DNA of 64,000 bases from Chrysaora quinquecirrha (Eukaryota > Cnidaria > Scyphozoa > Semaeostomeae > Pelagiidae), in the NCBI GenBank assembly GCA_014526335.1, contig JACTAT010000016.1, positions 4,673,478 through 4,737,477 on the forward strand, given 5' to 3'. Positions 48,430-59,800 of the stretch are shown here, one piece after another. Position 1 is the stretch's first letter, and each line of letters begins with the position of its first letter. The notes beneath the pieces were generated by a model. The model saw nothing but the letters and a program-made list of their open reading frames with translations, was not told the origin of the DNA and searched no databases. The translations under genes were made by a program, and so were the position numbers.

Positions 48430-51400
48430 ATGCCAAAGTCCTTCTTGATTAAAAAAGCTGTTAACGGCAAGCAAGAGAGCAGTCAGGTTGATGGATGTTT
48501 TGAAACTGAGAAAATCGATCAATCAGGATACGATAATATTGGTGAGTATTCGTCTTTTTTATGTGAAAAATTCGTAGGGCACAATCTGCGGGGAAGATAC
48601 TTTCTCTTATTTGTCAACCCCCTTAGCCCTCTTGGGTTATTAGGTCAGGTTAACTCGTTAACTGATGAGCTAATTTAGTACTTGTGAATGAAGTTAAATT
48701 AATTATTCATGAAGCTAACAATCTGTGTTTAGATAATGAAATTTGTTTGTAGAAAATAAAAGCGCATTTCCTTTTGCAAATGCGTTTTGTGAAATCGAAG
48801 TGGAAAGGCCTGAGATGCAAGAACTGTTTTCAATTCTGAAAGAAATGCACAGTACTACAGAGTTTCTTATTTGCGAGTTTCTAAAAGCCAACACGGGATG
48901 GACTGTGAAATAGCTGGAGACATTTAATACTCTTAATAATGCATGGCTCTTTGCGCCATTCCATTCCTGAAATATAACATTTACTGTCTTCAATTTCGAA
49001 ATTTTCGAGTATTCAATAAATAAGTAAGAAATTTCAAGAGAAAAACGACAACTTTTAATCGGCAAAACATGTTTCGAACATTCTATGTTCATCTTCAGTT
49101 GCAAAAATTGTTATAAGCTAATCAAGATATTACAAGGGTTAAATAGAGCTATAAAATATTACATAACTTAATAACATACGTGGGGTAAATAATCAAATCG
49201 GTAACATTAAAGGTAAATAAAGCGTACAAATGGGAATAAGTAAATAATAACGAATGAAATAAAATAAAAGTAATTAAAAAGAAAGATTCAATTTGTAATG
49301 ATAAAGTTGTTTGTTAAGCGTAGGTTTGACCCAAGAGATATGTAGCGCTTCCTTGATCTTGAGACAAAAGCTGCTATTAGCGCTGTCAAGAATAGAGAAA
49401 CTATCCTCAGAGCAAAGAGGGCGGCAAGAAGGGGACTCATTAAGGTGTTTAAAAATATGTGAGTTTTTGTCTGTGACCAAATGCTCCCGAATTCGTGTTG
49501 AAAGATGTCGAGAAGTTTCACCGACATAAGATGCGGAACATCCGCCACAAAGAAATTGGTAAACAACACGAGCCCGAAAGCACTTAGGCACAGAATCTTT
49601 AACCCCGAACATGGAGCGTAATTTAAAAGAATTGAAAACAAGCTTAATATTTATATCTTTACAGTATTTTTTAGCCAAGTACTTTATTTTACGTTGAGTT
49701 AAAACCGAAAACCTACCAATGTAAGGAAGTTTATAGTAACAAACACGATTAGTTTCCCTATCATTAGTACCATGGTTATCAACTAAGGGTGGAGATCTAA
49801 CTTTGTTTAAATAATTACGAATAACGTTGTTAATAAGATAAGTGGGGTAAAGATTTTTATTTAAAATTAAAGTTAGTTGCTTAATGTCGTTATCGAAACC
49901 AAGCCAGGTGTTATTAATCTTATAGGCCCTATCAACTAGAGTCCTAATTAAACCTATTTTATACGAAAACGAAGTGAAGCTGAAAAAGTTAGTGAGTAAA
50001 CCTGTGTAAGTTTTTTTACGGTAAACTGAAGTTATGGGGGTCTGGTGATTACCTTTATCAATTAATATATCTAAAAAGGGAAGTTTATTGTTATTTTCCT
50101 GTTCCATAGTAAATTTAATATTAGGGTGTTGTTGATTAATGAAGTTAAAGAATTTAAGGGCATCATCTTTATTTTTAAACAGACAGAAAGTATCGTCAAC
50201 ATAGCGACGGTAAAATAAAACCTCAGAAGCGTTAAATTGTTCTAACCAAATCTTTTCATGATGTCCCATGAAGAGATTAGCTAGAACAGGGGCAAGTGGC
50301 GATCCCATACTTACACCGTCTACCTGGTCATAATAGTTACCATTAAATAAGAAATGAGTTTGAGATGTAGCAAAATTAAACAGTTTTTTAAGGTCAGCTT
50401 CGTTAAGTTTAAGCTCAGGATTGCCAGTTTTAATGTATCTTATCGCTAAATCAATAGATTCATTTAATGGGATGTTAGTAAAAAGACTATAACAATATAG
50501 CTTATAACAATTTTTGCAACTAAAGATGAACATAGAATGTTCGAAACATGTTTTGCCGATTAAAAGTTGTCGTTTTTCTCTTGAATCTTCAATTTCGACT
50601 TTTGTAGCGGTTTCCTAGGCGTATTTAAATCGTCACAAGAGAGTTCCGATGATGAGTTAACAAACCTATCCTTCGACCAACTCTTAAGGGCGCCAAGTTA
50701 AGTTAAGGGCTCCCTAGTCCCTGGGGCTCTTAACTTGGACGCAAGTGTTTACAAAGTGCAACTGCAAAGATTCTGCAACTTGCAATGAGGGGGTGTTTGG
50801 GTTTTGGGGCTACACGGTTTTGCCAATATTTCTGCTCGGATTTTCGGTTTTTCTCGAAAAACTACGCGGTTTTTCGGTCTTCGAAATTTCTTCGGTGAAC
50901 GGTTTTACGGCATTTTTGGATAATTTTTCCGGCTTTTGACTAGATTTAACGTTTCGGTACTGAATGCCAACTGAGTGAAGCTTCAGGTTAGCCCGCAATG
51001 AAAACAAGAATTGTTATTGGAGGAAAACGTCTCAAAAACGTGAAGTGAACAGTCAAAGTTGACGAACCTACAGTTTTTATAGATTCTCTGTGCAATTTTT
51101 GTGAAAACCGAGACTAAAATTGTGCCATATGGTTTTGTTCGAAATTTCGCACGGCTTTACGGTTTTTGAGCAAATTTTGAGCGGATTTACGGTTTCCAGA
51201 CCCCCCCCAAACACCCCATCTGCAATGATTCTGGCTTCGCAATGGCAGTGGAGACTGGGGCGGACAGATTTGTTATATTGCTTGTTTGTTCCAGAAATGA
51301 CTTGCAACACGGGAAATCGGCCAACATTTTGTTTCACCATAGTGCTGCTGCACACGTTACAGGAAAAACGACACCATGAAACACTAGCTTAATTTAGGAA

Positions 51401-53231
51401 GGGTGATTATCATAGTAAAAGGCCAAAGAGAGATACATAGCTAGAGGTTTCATTTCTATAATAAGACAATCAATTACACTTTTTTTTCAATAAGCAACTT
51501 GACTTTGGTCCAGCCCTCAAGAGTTGCTTAACATGTCTAGGATTTCAGCCGTCACATAATGCCTGGTACCCCCTAAAACCTCTTATTTTGGCTCTTTTCT
51601 GGCTTCTCAATGTAACTGACAAGTTTGCAAGGATGTACAGTATAAAGAAAGCTATTTCACCAGAAATTTTAGCACAATCTCAGCCCTGGTTGCTTATTGA
51701 ACAGTTGCTTATTAAAAAAAAAGAGTGTAGACTTTTTGACCAGTTAATCTAGGGTTTGCAGTTCATGTTAGTTATATTTACGCTGAAATGGAATTTCCCC
51801 TCGTTTTTAGAACCACAGCAAGAAGTAAAAGGCACCCAAGACGTTACCCTCTCTACACCGGACAACCTCGAACATGACTGCATTACAAAACCAGTGGGCA
51901 AATCAAAACGAAAAAGACGAAATTCATTGCAAGCAACAACTCAAAAATCAAGTGATGATGAAAGTGGTAGGCCAGCAAAAATACCAAAAAATACATCGCC
52001 GAAATCCTTGCCCCCGTCGCCAGAGGAAGGAACGCTACTCATTCGAAAAGAAGACTCTGAGCTACCTGAGAAGCCTATGCTGTTCACGGGGGCCACTGCT
52101 GATTTTGCTGATGCTTTGGAGCAAAATGAAACATCAACGATTGCTTCAGAAGAAACCCCCGTCTCGTGGAATACTCCAAGAGGCAGTCATATTTCGATAT
52201 CATATGAACAAAAACCCAGTTCAGAGCAGACACCTAACTCTGTCATGGTAACTTCATGTAGGCCAAGGTTATCTATTTCCTTATCTCCTTCCCAGTCGAC
52301 GTCACCCCCGTCACCATGTTCACCAGTATCTCCATTTCAAGCGTCAAGCCCCGTGCCCATGTGCCTGCCCTACCACCCATCCCAATATGGACGCTTCCGT
52401 TACCCATGCCATTGTTGTTCATTTCAAGTTCCATATTATCAGAGACTGTACTATCACCATCACCTACCGTTTCCGAAATCAGCCGCAGATGCACCGCGTA
52501 ACCCGCGCGGGTTTAGCCCAGAACATGATAGCTACTCATATCATCAAGTAACTCACCCAGAAGATCGTGTGTCATCGAATATTGCGGAGCGACCTAAAGC
52601 AAGCACAACAGTACAAATTCATATACCCAAACGAATGGGTCAACAAAAACCCGTTCTGAGTGAGATAATGAAGATAAAGGAAAATACAAAAAGATCGAAA
52701 AGGAATTTAGTTGACAGCGAAATCCTGAGGAAAGAACCAGTGCGAATTTTACCGAGAAAAGAAGAAACCAACGAATTCCCATCGGATGATGCGAGGAAAG
52801 ACGAAGAAATTATCGGAAAAGAAATGGATGGTGATTCTTCTGATACCCCAGCCGAGGAAAGTTTGACGAAAATTAAGATGACTGTTGGCAAAGGACGAAA
52901 ATTTACATGTAAATTTTGCGGCAAAATCTACGATTCGCTGGGTGCATTGAAGATGCATATACGCACCCACACACTGCCTTGCAAATGCAATATATGTGGA
53001 AAAGCATTCAGTAGGCCTTGGCTTTTACAAGGTCATATCAGAACACATACAGGCGAAAAACCCTATAAATGTAATCTATGCCAAAGAGCTTTTGCAGATC
53101 GTTCTAATCTTCGTGCTCATTTACAAACGCATTCTGATGTCAAGAAGTATAGCTGCCCAACATGTAGAAAAACATTCTCAAGGATGTCATTACTTGTTAA
53201 ACACGAAGAAGCTGGCTGCTTGGTTTCATAG
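48430..53231 (+). CDS. snail: Snail-family C2H2 zinc-finger repressor
   Basis: Two exons: 48430-48541 and 51811-53231 (phase 1), 510 residues. An in-frame TGA lies upstream of the ATG. Exon 1 starts with a SNAG motif (MPKSFLIKK), which in Snail/Gfi proteins recruits LSD1-type corepressors. The middle is Ser/Pro-rich with a Cys/Tyr patch ([20 protein letters not shown]). Four C-terminal fingers at about 402-424, 428-450, 456-478 and 484-507 carry the Snail hallmarks [52 protein letters not shown] and [16 protein letters not shown]; the last finger is C2HC. The family binds CAGGTG E-boxes and drives EMT and mesoderm programmes. The 510 residues exceed the roughly 260-350 usual in vertebrates, because of the long linker. 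Intron 1 (3.3 kb) holds a Penelope element and a MITE. The orthology call is secure; the paralogue is not. Confidence 0.93.
49033..50585 (-). mobile_element. Penelope-like retroelement, 5'-truncated, inverted-repeat flanked
   Basis: The ORF 50533-49274 (419 codons) has reverse transcriptase motifs [25 protein letters not shown] and YVDD (residues 111-114), a thumb, then a GIY-YIG nuclease from about residue 325 ([20 protein letters not shown]). RT plus GIY-YIG is diagnostic of Penelope-like elements. Intact ones are about twice as long. Here everything before motif A is gone, including its catalytic Asp, so the copy is dead. It is bounded by 88-bp inverted repeats (49033-49120 and 50498-50585) differing at one position or so. 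TCTTCAATTTCGA occurs at 48987-48999 and 50586-50598, a likely 13-bp target duplication, although 33 bases separate the left copy from the repeat. It sits antisense in Snail intron 1. Confidence 0.9.
49071..49098 (-). ncRNA. Candidate hammerhead ribozyme core in the Penelope terminal repeat
   Basis: On the minus strand: CTGAAGA, T, a hairpin GAACAT-AGA-ATGTTC, then GAAAC and ATGTTTT. This matches the hammerhead core CUGANGA - stem II - GAAA. Hammerheads are known from Penelope-like terminal repeats. The other repeat (50521 onward, plus strand) reads CTAAAGA and has lost a core G. The cleavage-site trinucleotide and stem I were not assigned. Confidence 0.5.
51477..51727. mobile_element. TA-flanked MITE, GTTGCTTA subfamily, in Snail intron 1
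   Basis: Ends CACTTTTTTTTCAATAAGCAAC and GTTGCTTATTAAAAAAAAAGAGTG, flanked by TA. 251 bp, internally shortened relative to 17850-18224 and 35975-36348. The right end is only 83 bases before Snail exon 2. Confidence 0.8.
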
Positions 53232-54708
53232 ACAATGCTCTTATATTTATACAAATGGTGAAACAAAACTTGGAGTTTTTACCTTTCCTTTCAAGCAAAC
53301 ATAAGTTAGTATAGAACGTTTCAAAACATTTGGGGGGATTTAGTCTTTATACTGATATCGCGCGACAACATTGTGGGCTAAAAAGCCGCGCGAATTCTAA
53401 TGCATCTTAGATTTTCATAGAAATTACTATTCAATCAAGTTAATCATTATGACTTACGAGAAGCGAATTCAGTATCGAACACAGTGAATACAAACGAAAT
53501 GGAAATGGGCCTTTGTATCGTTATTTCGAGCTTTCGAACCGAAACATTTATCAGCATCGAAAAAGACCTTGGATGAATTTTCGCAGAGTAAACTCGAATA
53601 AACTCGTTCGTTATTAGGCTGAGGCAAAATCGAATTCTATAATTATACTAAACCACTTTCCATTTCGCTTTAATTAGTTTTTCGCACGCTGAAACGACTT
53701 TTGTTACAATAATGAATCAAAAAATTGTAGATTTGGGACGAATAACGTTGTCGGCTGCAATCAGGCCCGTCGAGTGGCAACGCGGACCACTGGTAAATGA
53801 AATTCTACCGGGTTCTAAGGAGCCTTTTGGAGAAACAGTGAGAGAATATCAATTTTGCAGGGACGAAGCTTTGGTGCTGGGCTTTTTTACCAGAATTGCT
53901 CTTTAAGAAGGAGTGTTTTAGCGAGAGGCAAGACACTCTAATGATACAAATTTTGAAATTTTCCAAAACGAGATACGCTGAATTTGATTAACACATGACT
54001 CATGACTTCATGATTTTTTGATATGATTTACCTCATAAATTCGCTTGTATTTATTACGTTTTTTATCCTACAATTTTAAATTACCAGTAATCAGTAATAT
54101 GTTGCTGGGTTTTCTCAATGAAGTGATATTTCTAAATGTTGTAATATTTGATAAAATAATTGCAATTTTAAACAATTTTTTCGGCAAGTTTTTACGGTCA
54201 TAACTACTTTTATTAGTTGATATATATATATTCAATACGTCATTGTCAATCGTAAGAGATAATAATGAATTGTAATTTTTTTACATTTTATTTTACTAAT
54301 CTTTGTATTTTAATAATGTTTATGTTGTATAGGGTTTTGTTTTGATGTTTTTGGGTCTTTATTTTCACAACAGATGTGGTTTTCTATGTATTTTTTAATG
54401 TATAATAATGCTTTTATTTTATTATAATATTCTTGTTTCTATGGTCCGTAGAAGAGCAAGCAATATAGCGGTTAGATAGAATGAATCATTGTATTCAAAT
54501 CGTGTCCACGACGGGCTAAAATTTCGAGTTTTTTTCTTTTGCTTCTGCCTTTCCTTGGTGATTTTCTGCCAGCCTCTGATTCAGAACGAGATTATTGATT
54601 AAGAAAGTCGTCATCAGACGCAGTGTCATTCGCAGTGCAGTACTGTTGTGCACTCTTGCATTGTGACTGCGAAGAGACTTTTTCCTTCTGGACAGCATAA
54701 GTCGAGCT
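53232..54708. other. Snail 3' region
   Basis: It should contain the Snail 3' UTR. The sequence is AT-rich and repeat-poor up to about 54700, unlike most of the window. No second gene is seen. Confidence 0.4.
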
Positions 54709-55050
54709 ATTTGCAAGTCCAATCATCTCCTGCTCAATCAATGTCACCCCATCACCATGTTCACCCATATGTCAATTTCAAGCGTCAAGTCCCGTGCCCA
54801 TATGCCTACCCTACCATCAGTATGGAAGCTTCCGCTATCCATGTCATTGTTCTTCATTTCAATTACCATATAAACAGAGACTTTAATATCACCCAACCTC
54901 GTACCCAGGGCAAATAGAACCTCTCCGTAAACACTGCGCTGTCCATATTTGACATATCTGTTGAGGTTTGAGATAACAACAACAACAACAGATATCCTTG
55001 GGAACGAAGTTGTAATATCACCATCACCTACCGTGTTTCCTCAGGTCGCA
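54709..55050 (+). pseudogene. Partial, interrupted copy of Snail exon 2
   Basis: 54712-54895 matches Snail 52282-52460. In the Snail frame it reads [20 protein letters not shown] then YPCHCSSFQLPYKQRL and stops at TAA. Many differences are third-position (GTGCCCATATGCCTACCC against GTGCCCATGTGCCTGCCC). An insertion of about 120 bases follows, then TATCACCATCACCTACCG resumes the match at about 55017. No zinc-finger exon copy is seen. Confidence 0.75.
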
Positions 55051-55165
55051 GAACATTTTGTTCGAGAATCTATCCCTGGCTACACTTGCAGCTTTTGTTG
55101 ATACGGTCGCAGCGACCCTATTCTATCATGTCCTATCGCCATTTCAAGCAAAATATCGCGCGTGT
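55038..55165 (+). repeat. Repeat shared with a tectonic intron (755-870)
   Basis: TTTCCTCAGGTCGCAGAACA TTTTG then CTATCCCTGGCTACAC, and later CATTTCAAGCAAAATATCGC, match the same order at about 755-870. Both read FPQV-EHF and SI-GY-C in one frame but carry stops. Confidence 0.5.
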
Positions 55166-55773
55166 CGAAATCAGTACCGTTTCTTATATGTAAATTCGGG
55201 CATTCGACACCGGTTTCAATACCAAAATCACGTTATCATAAACATTGATTCCTTTACCGGCGGCACGTCCCAAGGACCTGAAATATCTATGCATAGTGTC
55301 TCCCCTACATTGGACATGATGCAAGTTAAATTTATGATGTAAACCCCCGGAGTTATAATGTTACCGTGATACCAAAACAGTAATCTTCGGTGATTAAGAT
55401 AACAAGATCCAACTGGATTTATTTAATCTCGTTTTCATCATTCAAATCGAGTCTAACGTTGAAACAAGAGTAAAAACTAACTTAATGTAATCCAGGCTTC
55501 ATTGATATTGTTGTTGCAATACTAATACATTCCACGACCTCCTCGACTTCTGTCACGTCAACTTACGTATATCTTATGTTCTCTAAGAAGACTTGGCGGT
55601 ATTCTTGATCCATCTCAATCTCATAATATAAACAATGAAATAACAATCTTACACCTTCGTTAGTTTTATTATAATCTTGATGCATCTTTCCTTTCCCTAT
55701 TTTCAACGCTGTATTTCCTCGAAAAAGCGCCCTCCCTTGAACAAGCGCCCTTTAGATTCAGCTGCCCAAATGC

Positions 55774-56350
55774 ACTCTAGCGAATCTATAATCACTACTG
55801 TGGTGGATAATCACTACTGTGGTGGTACTATTTGCGTACTGTGGTGGTAGTTTCTGCGTACTGTGGTGGATAATCACTACTTGTGGTTGGTTACTATGCT
55901 TGCGGTGGTGGCAGTTTTGGAGTACTGTGGTAGATAGTCACTACTTGTGGTGGGTTACTATGCTTGCAGTGGTGGCAGTTTTAGCGTACTGTGGTGGATA
56001 ATCACTACTTGTGGTGGGTTATTATGCTTGTTGTGGTGGTAGTTTTTGCGTACTGTGGTGGAGAATCACTACTTGTGGTGGGTTATAATGCTTTATGTGG
56101 TGAATACGAAATCATAGCAAAACTCTATAGATCAAGCAAGAAAACTGCCACCACCGCAAGCATAGTAACCCACCACAAGTAGTGATTATCCACCACAGTA
56201 CGCCAAAACTTCCACCACCGCAAGCATAGTAACCCACCTCAAGTAGCGATTATCCACTACAGTACGCAGAAACTACCACCACAGTACGCAAATAGTACCA
56301 CCACAGTAGTGATTATCACCCACAGTAGCGATTATAGATTCGCTAGCGTG
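55774..56350. mobile_element. Foldback element, GTGGTGG/CCACCAC family, copy 2
   Basis: CTAGCGAATCTATAATCACT and AGTAGCGATTATAGATTCGC are the inverted ends. The left arm cycles through GCGTACTGTGGTGG, ATAATCACTACTTGTGGT, GGGTTACTATGCTTGC; the right arm has the complements. About 577 bp, with a central spacer near 56105-56140 resembling that of copy 1. Confidence 0.85.
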
Positions 56351-56397
56351 AAATGGGCGGTCCATGACACCTGACGCCCCTTTAATATTGTAGCTAT

Positions 56398-56610
56398 ATC
56401 ACGCTAGCAAATCTATACGCACTACTGTGGTGGATAAGCTCTACTGTGGTGGTGTATTTTGCGTACTGTGGTGGGTTATTATGCTTGATGTGGTGGGTTA
56501 TTATGCTTGTTGTGGTGGGGTTTTTGCGTACTGTGCTGGATAAGCACTACTGTAGTGGGTTATAATGCTTGTTGTGGTAGGTTATGATGCTTGTTGTGGT
56601 GGTGATTAGA
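56398..56610. mobile_element. Half copy of the GTGGTGG foldback, copy 3
   Basis: CACGCTAGCAAATCTATACG starts the left arm (CACTACTGTGGTGGATAAGC and on), which runs to about 56610. No right arm follows. It lies about 50 bases past copy 2. Confidence 0.8.
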
Positions 56611-56875
56611 TGAGATTAATAAAAAGACATCTTTTGCCAGTTGCTGGCAACTTACTTTTGGTCAGAACGTTGGTTTATTCACAAATTTTCAAATAATTGC
56701 TCCTCTTCATGGCATCTTGTAACTACTGGGACATTGGCCCAGAGGGCCTCCTTCCTGGCCCAGTAATAAATCAAAATTTTCGGTTTTTGGCCCACTAGAT
56801 TGGACCTTTTTCACAAATTATTGTTATAATTTTTCCTAAAAGTAAGGTTGACATTTTTATTTGGTTTTCTTGCAG

Positions 56876-59800
56876 CTCAAACGGCATCTGATGCTAATTC
56901 CAATGCTCAACTTCAACAACAGCATCTGCAGCAATATGACAGAAGGTATGCCATCAAATGCACAAATTAGCACAATTATCGATTTTCAGCTATTATTTTT
57001 GTTTGCAAAGAAACTTTTGTTTCTCTTCTTAACTGTATTATTGCTGCTCCCGTAGACTATCAACAAGCGAAGACTAAACTTTTCTTAACTCTAAATTTTT
57101 TTTTGTTAACAGATTAAAACGAGGCGTTCAGGTTTCTCCTTAGCTTAGCCCTCAAAGCTTAGTTTCAACTAGGCCGCTGGATGTCACTTGTTGTAGTGGA
57201 AGCATGTAAACTTAGCCGCTAGCTTGCGTTGGGACAGTTTAATCCGTTGCCCTTCGCTTCAGCTGATACACGCGAAGAAAGTTTAATATGCTCGTATATC
57301 CCCATGATAACATTTAAAATCGTACAGGATGTCGCTGAATTGTTTCAAATCAAATTGCCTCAGTCGCCTGTTCTTTGTACAATCCTAAGGCCCTGGCCAA
57401 ACGATCAAACATTCTGGTCCAAAATTTGAGATTTCCTTGTCAAGCAAAATGTTTGACCGTTTGGCCACGTCCAAAAACATTGCTCGTCCAACATTTTTTG
57501 CTTGCGTCTAACAAAATATGTTTTTGAACTTTTTCAAAAACATCACGCCACAGAGTTTGTTTCTTTTCTTGTCAAGCAATGTTTTTGGGAGTGGCCAAAC
57601 GGTCAAGCATTTGTTGTACCGCAAATTTATAATGTTGGACCAACAATGTTTGTTTGTTTGGCCAGGGCCTAAGCCTGTCGCTCGTTTTAACATAAACAAT
57701 TTGCTACACTCTTTTTTTTATAAGAACAATTTTATAAGAACACGAGGCTTGATTTTGCTCAGATTTTAAGAACAAAATTAGAACAAGCTGAGGCTGGCCT
57801 CTTCAAAACCCTAAGAATATCAGCTAAATATGACAGTAAGACAGTCAGACTGAACGTTAAAAGCAAGCAGACAAAGAAATAGACAAGAATGCTGCATTTT
57901 CAAACACACCTAGTACAACTTCAGACATTCGCTGAAAAAATATAGATATCTAAGTTACCAATGAATTAAGAACGGATTAAGGCCATTTCAAGCTAAAAAA
58001 CGACAAAAACTTAAGAACAGCTAGCCTCAATCAAAATTTCCTGGTTCTTATATAAAAAAAAGTGTAGTTCATTGTTATCCAGGAAAACCCTCAGATACCA
58101 TGTTACCGTTCGGTAGGACTTAGAATCGTAGAGAAGCATTGGTAAGGGAGCTCCGCTGATAGCATTGCCCTACTGAGCCACCGAGCCACGACCTGACGCA
58201 TGATCTGGCGCAGGACCTAGCGTATGACCTGTCTAGGTCGTAACTACATTCAGTTCAAGTTATTTTTCTGTCATTGACGCTAGCTACCTTGTCTCGTTAA
58301 CGGCTACTTTGGTACGGAAGGTTTAGACTTATCACATGAGTCGTAGTTATCGCTATTGGGTCTATGCTGGACGCTCAAACCACTCTGAGCAAACAGTTGT
58401 ATGGTTGTTGTTGTTTTTGTTGCTGTTTGCGGAGAGTGGGACTCATGTAATAAGTCTACGGAAGGACAGCTCTTAACTCTTTTGTCGCTTGTGAGAGCAT
58501 TAATGTTGTAAATCCCTTAATGTTAATCGGGTATACTTAAAGCAAGTAAGAAACTATGATGTCAATTAATATTATTATTATCTGCACACCTATTTTTCAT
58601 CGTTGTAACCAATAGTTTTAGAATTGTTAGTTTTGTTAGCTTTGTAGCGGCCCAAGCAGGATAACCTTTGCTTTTCTTGGGTCGTGTAGAGTACATTTTA
58701 TTATTGTAAATTGTATTTCTACGAATAAAAATGAATTGAATTGAATTGAATTGAATTGTAAAAAGTCACTTTCTTTTTTAGGTATCAAAGTTTACGTCGA
58801 ACAATGCGTGGACAAAGACGTGGTGGAGAATCCAATCGACCAACCATTCTCCCCCCTGAATCGAAATCCAATGAGCCAGAACCCCCTCGTGATCGTCCGC
58901 GACATCTGTCTCGAAGACAGCCAACAGATAACGGTAATAACAGACCGAAAGCCGAAGCTACTCAACCGACTCCGACTCCAGAGCAGACCGTTACCGATGG
59001 ACCTGAAAGAAGAGTATCAACAATAGAGAGAAGGGAAAGGGGCTCATTTCAAAATACCCCTGGATGCAAATTCATTCGCCGGAGGGATTTCTTTCAATTC
59101 GTTAATAATCATGGGGTAAGACAAATTCTTTCATATCGCATTGCTGAGATATTACCCCTGCGAGCAAATGGAGATGAAAATAGGGGATCGGGGGCAATGA
59201 CCCGGAAAATATTTTGACCAAACCCTTCAAATCGGTTATATCGCAGTCAATAGAAAACGTGTGTTTTATATTATCTTGCTCTAATTTCTTTAGGTGTCTG
59301 TCCGCTAGGCAGAAACGATCCAACATTGTTGATCAAACATTTGAGATTTGCTTTACAAGCAACGTTTAACCGTTTGACCACGTGACAAAACATTGCTTTA
59401 CAAGCAGAATCTGCTTACATTGTTTTCAAAAACTTCGACAACATTTTCTGCTTGCATCAAGGAAGAAATGTATGACGAGCAATGTTTTATATCGTTGCCA
59501 GATCGATCAACATTGTGTTTAACAAGAAAATTTCTAGTGTTCAAACATTATTTGACAGTTTGTCCAAGGCTGAAGAGGAAGCTATATCTAAGAGTAGACG
59601 AGAAGCATTTAGCTAACTTTGCTTTGTCAGTTTGGTATTCGGTGCCATTTAGGGCTTCGAGCTCCCTGTTTTCACAATCAAACATTTGATTAAAGCAGTG
59701 CCAATATTGGTAATAGAGATTTTGCAAGGGGATGTTGAATTAATTTTCAACTTAGAAAGTGTTGCTTAACAGAAATAATACAGAAATATCCGAGACAAGT

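Noticed and set aside
51874..52251. 125-residue open frame on the plus strand
   Set aside because: It is an out-of-frame shadow of Snail exon 2.
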